A stretch of 64,000 nucleotides of DNA from Methylovirgula sp963708155 (GTDB lineage: Bacteria; Pseudomonadota; Alphaproteobacteria; Rhizobiales; Beijerinckiaceae): the NCBI GenBank assembly GCA_963708155.1, contig OY970183.1, positions 434,001 to 498,000 on the forward strand, given 5' to 3'. The notes beneath the pieces are model-generated. The model saw nothing but the letters and a program-made list of their open reading frames with translations, ran no database searches and had not been told where the DNA came from. Both the position numbers and the translations under genes were made by a program. Numbering within the stretch: the first letter of the stretch is position 1; each line of letters opens with the position of its first letter. This document shows, piece after piece, positions 35,136-44,021 of the stretch.

Positions 35136-35600
35136 TCAGGCCCAGCTCTTGAACGGCTTCTGCGACAGCGCCGCGTTGAAATAGCGCGCATCGCCGGAAA
35201 CCTCCTGCAAGACCCAGGCGGGGCGCTCGAAGGCCTCATCTTCGCGCTCAAGCTCGACCTCGGCCACAACCAGACCGTCGTTCTCCCCGTGGAACACATC
35301 GATCTCCCAAGTGTGGCCGCCGACCTCTTGTCTGTAGCGCGTCTTGTCGATCACGCCCGGCAAGCACAGGTGATCGAGCATGAAACGCGCATCCGCGAAC
35401 GGAATTTCATATTCGAATTCGGCACGGCTGATATGCCCCGGCCCCTTGATCGTCAGATAAGCCTTCGGGCCGGCGGTCCGCACGCGCACGACGCGCCCCT
35501 TGTCCGCCGAGAGGTAACCCTGGCGAAAGGCGACACCCGCCCCCTCGGGGCGCCAAAGCGACGTATCGACCAGAAACTTGTGCTCGATCTCGCGGCCCAT
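35136..35600 (-). CDS. CYTH-domain protein (inorganic triphosphatase-like)
   Basis: 154 residues, a stand-alone CYTH domain. The ATG is followed by the hallmark EIEHKF, then basic strands VVRVRTAGPKAYLTIKG and an acidic strand SRAEFEYEIP. WEIDVFHGENDGLVVAEVELE follows, and the terminal part is DARYFNAALSQKPFKSW. Small CYTH enzymes of this kind often hydrolyse inorganic tripolyphosphate with Mg. Divergently placed 48 bases from lutA, it precedes glcD on the same strand. There is no obvious functional link to the oxidation genes. Confidence 0.85.
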   Translation of the reverse strand: MGREIEHKFLVDTSLWRPEGAGVAFRQGYLSADKGRVVRVRTAGPKAYLTIKGPGHISRAEFEYEIPFADARFMLDHLCLPGVIDKTRYRQEVGGHTWEIDVFHGENDGLVVAEVELEREDEAFERPAWVLQEVSGDARYFNAALSQKPFKSWA

Positions 35601-35648
35601 CTATCCCCCGAATGTTGACGCGACAGGCTTAGAGCCGATAGTTGCCGC

Positions 35649-36416
35649 ATGGAAGCCCCGCAAGGGCCGCGTGTCGGCCTCTATGTCACCTGCCTTGTCG
35701 ATCTTTTCCGCCCGACAATCGGCTGGGCGGCCGTCAAGCTGCTCGAAGACGCCGGCTGCACAGTCGAAGTTCCGCGCCAGACGTGCTGCGGCCAGCCCGC
35801 CTATAATTCCGGCGACCGCGCGCTCGCCAAAGAACTGGCACGGCCGGTGGTCGAAGCCTTCGCGCCCTACGATTATGTCGTCGTCCCCTCCGGCTCTTGC
35901 GCCGGGATGCTCGCCAAACATTATCCGGCGCTTCTGGCGGACGATCCCGACTTCGCCACCGAGGCCCGTGCCTTCGCCGCCAAGGTCTACGAGCTTTCAG
36001 ATTTTCTTGTCACTATTCTGAATGTCGCCAGCGTCGACGCGGAATTTCCGCGCCGCGTGACCTATCACGACGCCTGCTCGGGCCTGCGCGAACTTGGCAT
36101 CGCGTCACAGCCGCGCAAGCTTCTCGGCGCGGTGCGCGGGCTTGACCTCGTCGAAATGCAGGATCACACGCGCTGCTGCGGCTTCGGCGGCACGTTCGCG
36201 GTCAAATATGGCGAGGTCTCCTCAGCCATTGTCGAGGAGAAGGCGGAGGCAGCCGAGGCGAGCGGCGCCCCGGTCCTGCTCGCGGGCGATCTCGGCTGCC
36301 TGATGAATATCGCCGGCCGGCTGGCGCGGCGCGGCAGCGCGATCGAGGTACGCCATTTCGCCGAGGTTCTCGCCGGCATGACCGACACGCCAGCAATCTG
36401 TGCGGGCAAGACATGA
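35649..36416 (+). CDS. lutA: L-lactate oxidation iron-sulfur protein LutA
   Basis: 255 residues, two CCG domains: VGLYVTCLVDLFRP with PRQTCCGQPAYNSGD, PSGSCAGMLAKHYP, YHDACSGLRELGI, RCCGFGGTFAVKYGEVS and AGDLGCLMNIAGRL. LutA is one of three subunits of the LutABC complex that oxidises L-lactate to pyruvate without a flavin subunit in the usual sense. Its stop overlaps the lutB start by four bases (ATGA). It is divergent from the CYTH-glcDEF genes. Confidence 0.93.
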   Translation: MEAPQGPRVGLYVTCLVDLFRPTIGWAAVKLLEDAGCTVEVPRQTCCGQPAYNSGDRALAKELARPVVEAFAPYDYVVVPSGSCAGMLAKHYPALLADDPDFATEARAFAAKVYELSDFLVTILNVASVDAEFPRRVTYHDACSGLRELGIASQPRKLLGAVRGLDLVEMQDHTRCCGFGGTFAVKYGEVSSAIVEEKAEAAEASGAPVLLAGDLGCLMNIAGRLARRGSAIEVRHFAEVLAGMTDTPAICAGKT

Positions 36417-37834
36417 GCCCGCCACAAAGCCATCTGCATTTTGCCGAGAAGGCGCATCGTGCGCTCGATGACGCGCATTTGCAGAAGGCGCTGCATATCT
36501 CGCGCGACGGTTTCATCGGCAAGCGCGCCAAGGCGGTTGCGCGCCTGCCGGAGTTCGAGGCCCTCCGCGACGCGGCGCGGGACATCAAGGCGCACACGCT
36601 CGCGCATCTCGATCTCTATCTCGAAGCCTACGAGGCGAAAGTCGCGGCCAGCGGCGGCACGGTGCTTTACGCCGCCACGATCGAGACCGCCAACGCGATC
36701 GTCCTCGACATCTGCCGCCGGCACCGCGCGAAGAGCGTCGCCAAGGGCAAGTCGATGATCGGCGAGGAGATGGGCGTCAATGCCGCGCTCGAAGCGGCCG
36801 GCATCACGCCGGTCGAAACTGATCTCGGCGAATATATCATCCAACTGCGCCGCGAGATGCCTTCGCACATCATCGCGCCTGCGGTGCATCTCACCCGCGA
36901 TCAGATCGCAGCGGACTTTCTTCGGGTGCACACGGATTTGCCGGAAACGCGCGATCTCAGCCAGCCGGTCTCGCTGCTGGCGGAAGCGCGCAAAATCCTG
37001 CGCGAAAAATTCCTCGCCGCCGACATCGGCATTACCGGCGCCAACTTTCTCGTCGCCGAGACGGGCACTTCGATCATCGTCACCAACGAGGGCAACGGCG
37101 ATCTCTCGCAGAGCCTGCCGAAGGTCCACATCGTTCTCGCCTCGATCGAGAAGCTTGTACCGACGCTCGAGGATGCGGGTACTTTGCTGCGCGTGCTGGC
37201 CCGTTCGGGGACCGGACAGGACATGTCGGTCTATACGACGCTCTCAACCGGCCCCCGCCGGCCGGGCGATCCAGACGGGCCGGAGGAATATCATGTCGTC
37301 ATCCTCGACAACGGCCGCACCAAAATGCTCGGCAGCGATTTCGCCGAAATGCTCCGCTGTATCCGCTGCGGCGCCTGCATGAACCATTGCCCGGTCTATC
37401 AATCGGTCGGCGGCCATGCCTATGGCTCTGTCTATCCGGGGCCGATGGGCTCCGTGCTGACGCCGGGCCTTTTCGGCCTCGACCATTCCGCCGATCTGCC
37501 CAATGCCTCGACGCTCTGCGGCGCCTGCGAGAGTGTCTGCCCGGTGCGAATCCCCCTGCCGAAGCTGCTGCGGCAATGGCGCGAGCGCGCCTTTGCGCAT
37601 TATCTCGGGCCACAGAGCCAGAGGCTCGGCCTTGCCGTCTGGGGCTTTTTCGCCCGGCACGCGGAGCTTTACGGCCCGGCAGCGCGGATCGTCATACATG
37701 CCCTCGCATTGCTTCGCCGGAGCGGCAGGTTCCGCAGCCTGCCTTTCGCCGGCGGCTGGACCGCGCAGCGCGACTTCCCGGCGCCCCAGGGCGAGACATT
37801 CCAGGCGCAATTCGCAGCGCGAAAAAAGCCATGA
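36413..37834 (+). CDS. lutB: L-lactate oxidation iron-sulfur protein LutB
   Basis: 473 residues. The N-terminal LUD domain includes RRHRAKSVAKGKSMIGEEMG, ETDLGEYIIQLR and the substrate-site text PSHIIAPAVHLTRDQIA, then GITGANFLVAETGTSIIVTNEGNGD. Two 4Fe-4S clusters are encoded near the C-terminus: CIRCGACMNHCPVYQ and LCGACESVCPVRIPLPKLL. LutB is the electron-transfer subunit of LutABC. Overlaps with lutA and lutC are both ATGA. The frame is intact. Confidence 0.94.
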   Translation: MSPPQSHLHFAEKAHRALDDAHLQKALHISRDGFIGKRAKAVARLPEFEALRDAARDIKAHTLAHLDLYLEAYEAKVAASGGTVLYAATIETANAIVLDICRRHRAKSVAKGKSMIGEEMGVNAALEAAGITPVETDLGEYIIQLRREMPSHIIAPAVHLTRDQIAADFLRVHTDLPETRDLSQPVSLLAEARKILREKFLAADIGITGANFLVAETGTSIIVTNEGNGDLSQSLPKVHIVLASIEKLVPTLEDAGTLLRVLARSGTGQDMSVYTTLSTGPRRPGDPDGPEEYHVVILDNGRTKMLGSDFAEMLRCIRCGACMNHCPVYQSVGGHAYGSVYPGPMGSVLTPGLFGLDHSADLPNASTLCGACESVCPVRIPLPKLLRQWRERAFAHYLGPQSQRLGLAVWGFFARHAELYGPAARIVIHALALLRRSGRFRSLPFAGGWTAQRDFPAPQGETFQAQFAARKKP

Positions 37835-38505
37835 GCGACCGCGCCAAAATATTCGCGGGCATCCGTCGCGCGCTTGGCGTCACCGGTGAAGAAGAATCTC
37901 GCCGCCGCACTGTCGATGCGCGTCTCACGGACGCGCCCGAAAGCATCATCCCCGCACGCGGCCGCGACGCGGCGGACAAAGTCGCGCTCTTCCGCGCCGA
38001 GGCGGAGCGGATTTTCGCGACGGTGGAAGAGGTCGCCAGCGCAGACGACATTCCGGCGCGGATCACGGATTTCCTCCGCGGGAAAAACCTGCCGTTGCGG
38101 CTGCGCAAAGGAGCCGATCCCTATCTCATCGCCCTACCCTGGAAGACTGCGCCGCTGACCCTCGAGGAAGGCCCCGCCGAAGCTGCCGACCGGGTGGGCC
38201 TTTCTCATGCCTTCGCCGGGATAGCCGAGACGGGAACGCTCGCGCTGGTCTCCGGCCCGGACAATCCGACGACGCTGAACTTCCTTCCCGAGACCCATGT
38301 CGTCGTCATCGAGGCGCGCACGATCGTCGGCGATTACGAGGCATTCTGGACGAGGCTGCGGACAACCTACGGCGAAGGCATGATGCCGCGTACGGTGAAT
38401 TTCATCACGGGTCCATCGCGCTCCGCCGATATCGAGCAAACCCTGCTGCTCGGCGCGCATGGGCCGCGCGCGTTGCATATCCTCATCGTTGGCGCCGCGA
38501 GCTAG
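37831..38505 (+). CDS. lutC: lactate utilisation protein LutC
   Basis: 224 residues, a single LUD domain without iron-sulfur motifs: VGLSHAFAGIAETGTLALVSG, TTLNFLPETHVVVIEA and PRTVNFITGPSRSADIEQTLLLGAHGP, here given in parts. LutC is the third member of the complex. The ATG at 37831 overlaps the lutB stop by four bases. The open frame upstream inside lutB is not used. It converges with the cytochrome b561 gene, with only six bases between the stops. Confidence 0.93.
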   Translation: MSDRAKIFAGIRRALGVTGEEESRRRTVDARLTDAPESIIPARGRDAADKVALFRAEAERIFATVEEVASADDIPARITDFLRGKNLPLRLRKGADPYLIALPWKTAPLTLEEGPAEAADRVGLSHAFAGIAETGTLALVSGPDNPTTLNFLPETHVVVIEARTIVGDYEAFWTRLRTTYGEGMMPRTVNFITGPSRSADIEQTLLLGAHGPRALHILIVGAAS

Positions 38506-38511
38506 CCGCGC

Positions 38512-39045
38512 TTACTTCGATTCGCGCAGAGCATGGTCCGGCAGCATTCTCTGCAGCACGCTGTCGTGCCGGAGATAATGATGCGCGAGCCCGGCAGCGG
38601 CATGCAAGGCCGCCAGAGCGAGCACACAGTTAGCGGCCAGTTCATGCCAATCGCCGATCTCGTGTCCAAGCTCACGGCTGGCGAGCCGCGGCAGGTGCAC
38701 GATGCCGAAGATCGAGACGCCGTGCGCAAAAGCGTTGGCGACGCCGAGCCCTGCGACGGCGATCATGAGCGCATAAAGCAGATAATGAGTCGCCACAGCG
38801 ATAAGCTGAAGCAGGCCGCTCTCGGCCGGGGGCAAACGCCGACCGCCGCTGCCGCGCCAGACGATCCGCACCAGCAAGACAGCGACGAACAGAAACCCCA
38901 AAACGAAATGCAGCGACCAGTAGGCGCCCCGCCACGGACCGCGGGGGATGAAGTCAGCCGTTTGGCCGATAGTCCAGAGGGCAATGACGAGGCCCGCCGT
39001 CAGCCAATGCAGCGCGATGGTGCGCGAATCGTAATGCATGATCAC
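38512..39045 (-). CDS. cytochrome b561-family protein
   Basis: 177 residues with four membrane helices. Haem-ligand histidines occur in IALHWLTAGLVIALW, YWSLHFVLGFLFVAVLLVRI, and the C-terminal pair in HEIGDWHELAANCVLALAALHAAAGLAHHY. These are the pattern of the prokaryotic CybB group, which shuttles electrons between quinone and periplasmic or cytoplasmic partners. The closely spaced ATGs (MIMHY) leave the start uncertain by two codons. The gene is convergent with lutC. Confidence 0.87.
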   Translation of the reverse strand: MIMHYDSRTIALHWLTAGLVIALWTIGQTADFIPRGPWRGAYWSLHFVLGFLFVAVLLVRIVWRGSGGRRLPPAESGLLQLIAVATHYLLYALMIAVAGLGVANAFAHGVSIFGIVHLPRLASRELGHEIGDWHELAANCVLALAALHAAAGLAHHYLRHDSVLQRMLPDHALRESK

Positions 39046-39161
39046 CTCTTTTAGAATATTTCTAAAGAGAAGATCAAAGAGCGGCGGAGGACAAGTTAAA
39101 AAGAATTAAGTGGCAGGCTTGCCGCCCCGGGCTTCGTAAAAGTCGTTCGAACGGCCAGAAA

Positions 39162-41873
39162 CTATTCCGCCAGCACCCGCGCCGGCGGAAAGGCGACTTC
39201 GACGAACGTGCCTTCGTCCTTCTTGCTCTTGATCGTGAAGAAGGCGCGATTGGCTTCGACGAGTGCCTTGGTCAGTGGCAGGCCGAGGCCGGTGCCGTTC
39301 GTCTGGCGCGAGGTCGCGAGCTGGCGGAAGGGTTCAAGCGCGGTCTCGATGTCCTTCTCCGACATGCCGATCCCGGTATCACGGATGCGGATGACCGCAT
39401 TGCCGGTGTCGGTCAGCGCCGAGGAGATGATGACCTGACCGCCCGGCTCGTTGAACTTCACCGCGTTCGAGAGAAGGTTCAGCAGGATCTGGCGCAGCGA
39501 GCGCTCGTCGGCGACGATCTTGGGCAGATGCGGCGCGAGCGAGAGGCGCATGATAATCCGCGCCTGGTTCGCCTGCGGCTGCATGATGCCGACGGCCTCG
39601 GAGATCGCGCGGTTGACGTCGACCGAGACGAATTGCAGGTCCATCTTGCCCGCTTCGATCTTGGAGAGATCGAGCAGGTCGTTGACGAGACTCATCACAT
39701 GCGCGCCGGAGGTGTGGATGTCGCGCAGGTAATCGCGATAGCGCTCGTTGCCGATGGGGCCGAACCGCTCCTCCATGATGACTTCAGCAAAGCCCATGAT
39801 GGCGTTGAGCGGCGTGCGGATTTCGTGGCTCACCTTGGCGAGGAAATCCGACTTCAGCGCGCTCGTGCGCTCGGCCTCCTGCCGCGCCTGCTGAAGTTCT
39901 TCCTCAACTTTCTTCCAATGCGTCATGTCCCTGAAAAGCGCGCAGAATTTCTGTTGCGCGGGATCGCTCTGGGCAGGACCGACACGGCTAAGCGTCATGA
40001 AGATGGGGATGAGGCCGCCCTGCTTTGCCCGGCCGGTGATCTCGCGGCCATCGTTGAGCAGGCTGGCGACGCCATTGGTCTTGAGGCCCTCGAAATAATC
40101 GAGAACCTTGCCCTGGCTCTCGGCGGCCGCAAGTACGGTGATCGGTTGGCCGACGACCTCGCTTTCGTCGTAGCCGAAGAGCGCCTCGCCCGAACGGTTG
40201 AGCGTAACGATACGGCCATTGGGATCGAGGATGACGAGGCCGTCCGTCGCCGTATCGAGAATGGCGGAGAGTTCCCGCGCCTCGCCCTTCTGCGCGCGCA
40301 GATCGGCTTCGAGCTGCTCGGTCTGTCCCCGCGCCTTTTCATCCTCGCGGCGCAAGGTCAGCAGAGTCGCGGGCAGATGATCCCACTCTATCGCCTGAAT
40401 GCGCGCCCGCGCCGGCAGGATGGCGCCCGCCGCGGTTCGCACGCCGATCGCATCGCTGCCGCTCGGCGCCAGATTGAACATCCGCGCCATGCCGCCAGCG
40501 GCGTGGAAAGCGTCTTCGTCGGCAAAGCCCAAAAGATCGAGCAAAGTGCGATTGGCATAGATCGCGATATTGTCCCGGCTGACCAATATGCCGAGCGGCA
40601 GGCGGTCGAGAATCGCGGCCGCGTTGGCATCGAGAACCGGCATCGCAGCCGCCGGTCCGGATTTCAGCAGGCGCAGCCGTGGGCGGCGGAACCTCGTCCG
40701 CCAGCACATCGCCGATCACGCGGAAGGCCGTCGCCTCGTCTTGCGACAGCAAGCCCTCGTCGTCGTCCTCCACGGGTTCGGGCAGGATGGCGGCCAACTC
40801 GGGCGCTGGCGGTGGCGGCGCTTCGTCGACCAGCGCAGGCGCGGCAGCCGACTCAGGCAAAGATGCCAAAGGCTCCGGCGCGGCGGGCGCTGGGGCAGGC
40901 GATGGTGGCGCTTCGTCGGCAGGCGCAGGCGCGGCGGTCGCTTCGGCAAAGAAGCCAGAGACTCCGGCGCAGCGGGCGGCGCCGGTTCCGGCGCGGGTTC
41001 GCTCTCGGGTAGGAGAAATTCGCGCGGCTCGCTCGCGGCCAGCCGGTCCACATGGATGACGCCAAAGCCGCGATAGCCGTCGAAATACCGCGCGCGATCA
41101 AAGGCCGGCAGGCCGCCCAGCCCGACGGGCACCGCAGCAGCGGCCCCGGCAATCGGCCAGAGAACCTCAACGCCACTGAAGGTCTCGCGCCGGGCGAAGG
41201 CACGGGCCAGCGGACCGTCCGGTTCCCGGTCCAGATATTTGGCCACGTCGCCAAAATCGCGGCCAAGTATGTTCGCGGCCTCTGTTCCGACGACATCGGC
41301 GAGCGGCGGCGTGATCTCGGTGATCGTGTCCCTGGCATCCGTGCGCCAGAGAAAACGCACATTGGTCCGCGCGCCGATGCGCGCACCGAGAAGCTGGCGC
41401 ACCTCGTCGAGCTGGAGAGTCCGGATGGACGCTGCTGGTTCGGGTATGGGCGCTGATTCGGCCTGCCGGCGCGCCAGCAGCGGCCCTACCCCGAGCATCG
41501 CCGCAACATACAGAGAACCGTGCGCGGTGTCGGCGATCCGGCGGGAAAGGACGGTGACCGTCTCTGCCTCGGGCTGGAGCGCGAAGCTCAGCCGCTCAAG
41601 GCGTGGCGCGCTGTCGAGCGCGAGGCAACGCGCCTGCTCCGCGATCCGCTCGGCGCCGGCGTCCGTGCCGCAGAAAAGACGCGCCGTCAGCGCCGCGAGA
41701 TCGGTGGCCGCGAACAGGGTCAGCATGGTCTGGCTGGCGGCAACGACCCTCTCGGTCGCGCCGTCCGGCGCGGCGACCAAAAACGGGATCGCCTCGTCGC
41801 GGAGCGACAGGGCGCGCAGCGCCGTCTCAATCGCTTCCTGGCTTACGCCCGGCTCGCAGATATAGGCCATCAT
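39162..41873 (-). CDS. PAS sensor histidine kinase, PdhS/CbrA-like (two frame breaks)
   Basis: About 900 residues when joined. The N-terminal region (from ATG 41873) contains a PAS-like sensory domain with VRFLWRTDARDTITEITPP and DGYRGFGVIHVDRL, features shared with the PdhS/CbrA/PleC-DivJ kinases that control CtrA and polarity in Hyphomicrobiales. A Pro/Ala-rich linker follows, then two more PAS domains (PLGILVSRDNIAIYANRTLL; DGLVILDPNGRIVTLNRSG). The H-box is FLAKVSHEIRTPLNAIMGFA, and the ATPase has NLLSNAVKFNE, DTGIGMSE and TNGTGLGLPLTKAL. No transmembrane helix is seen, so it is probably cytosolic. Breaks lie near 40940 (in the linker) and near 40680. Confidence 0.82.
40801..40980. repeat. 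two imperfect 90-bp tandem copies in the kinase linker
   Basis: Bases 40801-40890 and 40891-40980 align along most of their length (landmark CTTCGTCG at 40821 and 40911). They encode a duplicated Pro/Ala/Glu-rich linker of about 30 residues (DEAPPPPAPE versus DEAPPSPAPA). The second copy is one base short near 40940, which coincides with the reading-frame break of the kinase. Confidence 0.7.
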
Positions 41874-42130
41874 CGCGGCAGAGGCTCTCTTCCGGTCGCA
41901 TCCTCGGCCCCCTCCGCCGCCACGGATAGCCTTAAAGAAGTCCTAACGACTGCACCGGCGGGGGTCCATAAGCCCTTAGCATTTCTGCCCAAGTTGATCA
42001 ATTCATGCTTAATGCCGCGACCGCGGCGAAACCCATTTTTCCGTCGATCTGTTGTGAGATCGACCCTGCCCCGCCGTGCCAAGCCTTGCAATCGCTACGC
42101 TATCCCAATAGGTTCCGCCGCGAACTCCAC

Positions 42131-42207
42131 GCCGCCATAGCTCAGTTGGTTAGAGCGCTAGATTGTGGATCTAGAGGTCCCCCGTTCGAGCCGGGGTGGC
42201 GGTACCA
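42131..42207 (+). tRNA. tRNA-His (GTG anticodon)
   Basis: The 7-bp acceptor GCCGCCA pairs with TGGCGGT, the anticodon loop TTGTGGA gives GTG, and the T-arm is CCCCG-TTCGAGC-CGGGG. A73 and an encoded CCA (42205-42207) end it. The base before position 1 is C, so the gene does not encode the extra G-1 found in most bacterial tRNA-His. This fits the known alphaproteobacterial exception with A73. Confidence 0.96.
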
Positions 42208-42222
42208 TTTACCACAAAGATC

Positions 42223-43434
42223 ATGTCGCTGGATTCAAAGGCTCAGACGCCCCATCGCTTTGGAGCGGCGACGGGCGAATCGACCCTTTTCGCTCTATTG
42301 CTGACGCTCAGCGTCGCACACATGCTGAACGATACCGTTCAGTCGCTGCTTCCGGCTGTCTATCCGATCCTGAAGCAGACCTTCCGGCTGAGCTTCAGCC
42401 AGGTCGGGCTCATCACCCTCGCCTTCCAGCTCACGGCCTCGCTGCTGCAGCCGTTCGTGGGTCTTTATACCGACAAAAATCCCAAGCCCTACTCGCTGCC
42501 AATCGGCATGAGCGTGACGCTTTGCGGCCTGCTCCTGCTCGCCTTCGCCAATCACTTTTTCGTGGTCCTGATCGCGGCGGCGCTGGTCGGCGTCGGCTCG
42601 TCGATCTTCCATCCGGAATCCTCGCGCGTCGCGCGTATGGCCTCGGGTGGTCAGCATGGGCTGGCGCAATCCCTGTTCCAGGTCGGCGGCAATACCGGCG
42701 CAGCGATCGGACCGTTGCTTGTCGCTTTTTTCATCGTGCCGCATGGGTTGAGGGCCATCGCCTGGCTCGCCCTGCTGCCGCTCGCCGGGATCTTTCTCCT
42801 CTACAGAATCAGCACCTGGTACGCGGCGCGCGTGGCGGCGATGCCGCGCCGGACGAAGCGGGCTGCGCCAAGCCACGGGCTGACCCGCAAACACGTCGCG
42901 GCCTCCGTCGCGGTGCTGCTGGCGCTCGTCTTTTCGAAGTTTGTCTATCTCGCGAGCCTGACCAGCTATTACACGTTCTATCTGATCGAGAAGTTCCACC
43001 TGTCGGTGGCGACGGCGCAGCTCTGCCTGTTCGTGTTCCTCTTTGCCTCGGCGCTCGGCACGTTCTTCGGCGGCCCGATCGGCGACCGCTTCGGTCGGCG
43101 CTATGTAATTTGGGGCTCGATCCTTGGCGTGCTTCCGTTCACTTTGGCGCTGCCCTATGTGAACCTGCCGGTAACGATCGTACTGACCTTCATCATCGGC
43201 TTCGTGCTGTCGTCGGCCTTTTCAGCGATTGTCGTCTATGCCCAGGAGCTCCTGCCCGAGCGCGTCGGCGCCGTCGCAGGCCTGTTCTTCGGCTTCGCCT
43301 TCGGCATGGCGGGCCTTGGCGCTGCTGTCCTCGGCGCGGTGGCGGATGCGACGAGCATAACCTTCGTCTATCATCTCACGGCCTTCCTGCCGCTGATCGG
43401 GCTGCTGGCCTATTTCCTCCCGCGCGACCTCTAG
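42223..43434 (+). CDS. fsr: MFS transporter, fosmidomycin-resistance (Fsr) type
   Basis: 403 residues with twelve predicted helices. The Fsr subgroup is suggested by the opening LLLTLSVAHMLNDTVQSLLPAVYPILKQ, then QLTASLLQPFVGLYTDKNPKP and VGVGSSIFHPESSRVARMASGG. Family members export fosmidomycin and other compounds; the natural substrate is unknown. I start at the ATG at 42223. The longer frame from 42196 would begin inside the tRNA-His gene, only 15 bases upstream of this start. Dependence on that tRNA promoter is possible. Confidence 0.88.
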   Translation: MSLDSKAQTPHRFGAATGESTLFALLLTLSVAHMLNDTVQSLLPAVYPILKQTFRLSFSQVGLITLAFQLTASLLQPFVGLYTDKNPKPYSLPIGMSVTLCGLLLLAFANHFFVVLIAAALVGVGSSIFHPESSRVARMASGGQHGLAQSLFQVGGNTGAAIGPLLVAFFIVPHGLRAIAWLALLPLAGIFLLYRISTWYAARVAAMPRRTKRAAPSHGLTRKHVAASVAVLLALVFSKFVYLASLTSYYTFYLIEKFHLSVATAQLCLFVFLFASALGTFFGGPIGDRFGRRYVIWGSILGVLPFTLALPYVNLPVTIVLTFIIGFVLSSAFSAIVVYAQELLPERVGAVAGLFFGFAFGMAGLGAAVLGAVADATSITFVYHLTAFLPLIGLLAYFLPRDL

Positions 43435-43521
43435 ATCACGATGGACTGAGCGGGCGGCGCGGCGGATGGACAGGCAACGGCCCAAGCGCGAAGATCGCGC
43501 GGCGATTTCTTTCGCGGCGCA

Positions 43522-43959
43522 TTGGAGATGAAAATGGCAGCGGCGGCTTTTCTGGCTCTGGCCTTACACGCTTCTCATCCCGCGCTCACGCCCGCGCGCT
43601 ACCGCTCGCACCACCCGCCGCTGGCGAGTCTCGACCTCATCGTTGACGCCTCAAGCATCCGCGTGGTCGACGCCCGCAATGTCGGGGTGAGCCTGCGCAA
43701 TTCGGAATATGCCGACCTCGATATTACACACACGTTTCATGTCGCCTGCACCCTGCCCCCGAATTATGGATTGTGGCGGGTGCGCGCGTTCGCCGATTAT
43801 CGTTACAATTTGATCCCGGCGACGATCGTCGAATATAAATATTACAATCCGACCTATGTGGAGCTTGAGATCGATCCCTCGACCTTCACCGACACGATCG
43901 ACGCGGACACGACGACCCCGCATCGTGTGCATATCGATTTTTACGCACGTGACTATTGA
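43522..43959 (+). CDS. uncharacterised secreted protein
   Basis: 145 residues (or 143 from the second Met). The first ~22 residues (MKMAAAAFLALALHASHPAL) look like a signal peptide. The mature part is rich in Tyr, Asp and Thr and appears to be all beta: LDLIVDASSIRVVDARN, RNSEYADLDITHTFHVA, YRYNLIPATIVEYKYYNPTY and HRVHIDFYARDY. I do not recognise a family. Codon usage looks like that of its neighbours and the frame is open throughout. It lies between the Fsr-type transporter and panE, with no clear partner. Confidence 0.6.
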   Translation: MEMKMAAAAFLALALHASHPALTPARYRSHHPPLASLDLIVDASSIRVVDARNVGVSLRNSEYADLDITHTFHVACTLPPNYGLWRVRAFADYRYNLIPATIVEYKYYNPTYVELEIDPSTFTDTIDADTTTPHRVHIDFYARDY

Positions 43960-44021
43960 CGCTCAGACACAGTGGCGTGGCCGCCAGTCCCGATGAAAAT
44001 GCGGGCGAAGGGTTCGGATCT

